From assembly GCF_003606325.2 (NCBI RefSeq), contig NZ_CP031843.2, forward strand, positions 1,426,001 to 1,490,000: a DNA stretch of 64,000 bases. The letters are read 5' to 3'. The notes beneath the pieces are model-generated. The model was given only the letters and a program-made list of their open reading frames with translations. It made no database searches and had not been told where the DNA came from. The stretch is from Bartonella kosoyi. Its GTDB lineage: Bacteria > Pseudomonadota > Alphaproteobacteria > Rhizobiales > Rhizobiaceae. This document shows positions 61,864 to 64,000 of the stretch, piece by piece. A program made the position numbers and the translations under genes. Every line of letters starts with the position of its first letter. Position 1 is the first letter of the stretch.

Positions 61864-63828
61864 ATGTATTATACGATTGTCTTTCTTCCGCTTTTGGGTT
61901 TTCTCACTGCCGCGCTAGGTGGAAAAACGATAGGAGATCGTGCGAGTGAATTGATAACCTGTAGCTTTATGGTGATTGTTGCCATATTGTCGTGGATAGC
62001 ATTTTTCAATCTTGCACTTGGTCATAGTTCAGCAATTGATGTATTAGTATTACATTGGCTCGCTGTTGGTAATTTAAGTTTTAATTGGGCTTTCCATATT
62101 GATACATTAACAGCTGTCATGCTTATTGTTGTAAACAGTGTTTCGGCATTGGTGCATATTTATTCAATTGGTTATATGCACCATGATCCTTCAAGGTCCC
62201 GTTTTTTTTCTTATCTTTCTTTGTTTACATTTATGATGCTTATGTTGGTGACATCCAATAATTTGATCCAGATGTTTTTTGGCTGGGAAGGTGTAGGACT
62301 TGCTTCTTATTTGCTTATTGGATTTTGGTTTCAGCGTGATTCTGCGAATAAAGCTGCAATGAAAGCTTTTGTGGTCAATCGTGTTGGAGATTTTGGTTTT
62401 CTCTTAGGAATATTTAGTGTTTTTGTTTTATTCCAATCGGTTGATTTTGCCTCTATTTTTGCAAAAGCTGCAGACAATAACTTTGTACAAAATATGACAT
62501 TTTTAGGCTGGCAGTTTGATGGACAGACAGCAATTACTGTTACATGTCTTTTATTATTTATTGGTGCGATGGGAAAATCAGCACAGTTTCTTTTACATAC
62601 TTGGCTTCCTGATGCAATGGAGGGACCAACACCTGTATCAGCACTTATTCATGCCGCTACAATGGTAACAGCGGGTGTTTTTATGGTTGCGCGTATGTCG
62701 CCAATTTTTGAACTTTCTTCGACTGCTTTGACCGTGATTATTATTGTTGGCGCAACAACGGCATTTTTTGCAGCAACTGTGGGGTTGGTACAGAATGATA
62801 TTAAGCGTGTTATTGCTTATTCTACCTGTTCTCAACTTGGTTATATGTTTGTGGCATTAGGTGTTGGAGCTTATGGAGCTGCTGTTTTTCATCTTTTTAC
62901 CCATGCTTTTTTTAAAGCCTTATTATTTCTTGGTGCGGGTTCTGTCATTCATGCTGTATCCGATGAACAAGATATGCGAAAAATGGGTGGCTTACGCAAG
63001 CATATAAAGGTCACTTATTGGATGATGATGGTCGGAACCATTGCATTAACCGGTGTTGGAATTCCAGGAACACTTTTTGGGACGGCTGGCTTTTTTTCAA
63101 AGGATGCGATTATAGAATCTGCTTTTGCATCGCATAATATTGCTTCAGGATATGCTTTTTATCTCCTTGTTTTTGCGGCCTTTTTAACAAGCTTTTATTC
63201 ATGGCGGCTTATCTTTATGACATTTCATGGGAAGCCACGGGCAACAGCTGATGTTATGCATCATGTTCATGAATCACCTCCAGTTATGTTAATGCCACTG
63301 TTTATTTTATCTCTTGGGGCAATATTTGCTGGTGTTGTGTTTCAACCTTACTTTTTTGGTGACTTTTATGATGCTTTTTGGAAGGGAGCATTGTTTACAA
63401 GCAGCCACAATTATATTCTTCATGATGCCCACCACGTTTTTAATTGGGTAAAATGGTCACCATTTATAGCAATGGTTCTTGGGTTTATGTTTGCCTATTT
63501 GTTCTATATTTCTTTTCCATCTCTTCCCAAGAAAATGGCTCGTTTTATGCCAGGATTATATCAATTTCTTTACCAAAAATGGTATTTTGATCAATTATAT
63601 AACTTTTTGTTTGTTCATCCTACCTTTAAGGTTGGTTCTTTTCTTTGGAAAGTGGGAGATGGTAAAATTATTGATGGTCTAGGTCCTAATGGTATCGCAG
63701 CGCGTGTTGTTGATATTACAAATAGAGTTGTTCGGATGCAAACAGGCTATCTTTACCACTATGCATTTGCGATGCTTATAGGTGTTGCATTGCTGATTAC
63801 ATGGATGATGATCGGGGGCGTAAACTAA
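61864..63828 (+). CDS. nuoL: NADH-quinone oxidoreductase subunit L
   Basis: Largest antiporter-like membrane subunit with the long lateral helix. 654 residues: [18 protein letters not shown] has the conserved glutamate, then [35 protein letters not shown] (landmarks [24 protein letters not shown]). ATG 61864 or GTG 61861. Confidence 0.96.
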   Translation: MYYTIVFLPLLGFLTAALGGKTIGDRASELITCSFMVIVAILSWIAFFNLALGHSSAIDVLVLHWLAVGNLSFNWAFHIDTLTAVMLIVVNSVSALVHIYSIGYMHHDPSRSRFFSYLSLFTFMMLMLVTSNNLIQMFFGWEGVGLASYLLIGFWFQRDSANKAAMKAFVVNRVGDFGFLLGIFSVFVLFQSVDFASIFAKAADNNFVQNMTFLGWQFDGQTAITVTCLLLFIGAMGKSAQFLLHTWLPDAMEGPTPVSALIHAATMVTAGVFMVARMSPIFELSSTALTVIIIVGATTAFFAATVGLVQNDIKRVIAYSTCSQLGYMFVALGVGAYGAAVFHLFTHAFFKALLFLGAGSVIHAVSDEQDMRKMGGLRKHIKVTYWMMMVGTIALTGVGIPGTLFGTAGFFSKDAIIESAFASHNIASGYAFYLLVFAAFLTSFYSWRLIFMTFHGKPRATADVMHHVHESPPVMLMPLFILSLGAIFAGVVFQPYFFGDFYDAFWKGALFTSSHNYILHDAHHVFNWVKWSPFIAMVLGFMFAYLFYISFPSLPKKMARFMPGLYQFLYQKWYFDQLYNFLFVHPTFKVGSFLWKVGDGKIIDGLGPNGIAARVVDITNRVVRMQTGYLYHYAFAMLIGVALLITWMMIGGVN

Positions 63829-64000
63829 TGACCGATTGGCCTATTCTTTCTACGGTTACATTTTTGCCACTTGTGGGTGTGCTTCTGATTTTGTTTATCA
63901 AAGATGATAGTGAAGCAGCACGCCATAATATACGCAATGTCGCATTTTTTACGACGATATTTGTTTTTGTTATTTCTTTAATTATTTGGATAGGATTTGA
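63828..64000 (+). CDS. nuoM: NADH-quinone oxidoreductase subunit M, 5' part
   Basis: Begins at ATG 63828 within the stop of nuoL (TAATG). The first 57 residues, [20 protein letters not shown] with a second helix, fit the start of NuoM. The rest lies beyond the window, presumably followed by nuoN. Confidence 0.9.
   Translation, partial: MTDWPILSTVTFLPLVGVLLILFIKDDSEAARHNIRNVAFFTTIFVFVISLIIWIGF

Overview
This window is an AT-rich alphaproteobacterial chromosome segment that looks like Bartonella. I infer the genus from the housekeeping proteins (the nuo operon, class II DAHP synthase, and a second glutamyl-tRNA synthetase next to nadE) and from the many phage remnants at tRNA genes. I cannot fix the species from sequence alone.

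Layout: (1) 1-10133 is core chromosome: the 3' end of rpiA, a secreted DUF2059 protein, gor, a class II DAHP synthase, nadE and gltX on the plus strand, then a DEAD-box RNA helicase and NAD kinase on the minus strand. (2) 10134-10210 is tRNA-Arg(CCG), followed directly by a decayed P2-like tail module at 10318-14719: a headless gpE fragment, tape measure protein, a duplicated scrap of the tape measure C-terminus, gpU, gpX and gpD. (3) 14720-15451 is a degenerate stretch with a family of 15-bp palindromes that share a frame but differ in their arms. (4) 15452-50477 is a complete-looking prophage of about 35 kb between two 67-bp direct repeats (one mismatch). It is integrated at the 3' end of tRNA-Ser(TGA). 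(5) 50461-51819 holds tRNA-Ser, tRNA-Val(TAC) and tRNA-Asp(GTC). (6) 52112-64000 is the nuoA-to-nuoM operon for respiratory complex I; nuoM is cut by the window end.

The prophage has a left arm on the minus strand: integrase, a small unknown gene, a YqaJ exonuclease plus ERF annealing pair, an unknown gene, three tandem left-handed beta-helix (YdcK-like) genes and an acidic first gene. A cI-like S24 repressor sits between two divergent promoters that carry related operators. The rightward arm has a Cro-position gene, a RuvC-like resolvase, a DUF1376-type replication protein and Ssb. A cargo zone follows with BrnTA, MazEF, an orphan RHH antitoxin with a truncated relE, and an unknown membrane-anchored protein. 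The late genes then run to the right end: terminase, P22-type portal, scaffold, N4-gp56-type capsid, tail adaptors, ejection proteins, transglycosylase, collar, Gly-rich fibre, endolysin and spanin-like pair. This gene set suggests a short-tailed (podovirus-like) phage. HigBA sits just inside attL.

I found no clearly new multi-gene defence system. The best candidates for undescribed biology are the covarying palindrome family, the triple beta-helix cluster, the membrane-anchored cargo gene that appears to have broken relE, and the paired ATTCAC-N7-GTGAAT sites. All functional statements are read by eye from motifs; no database search was run.
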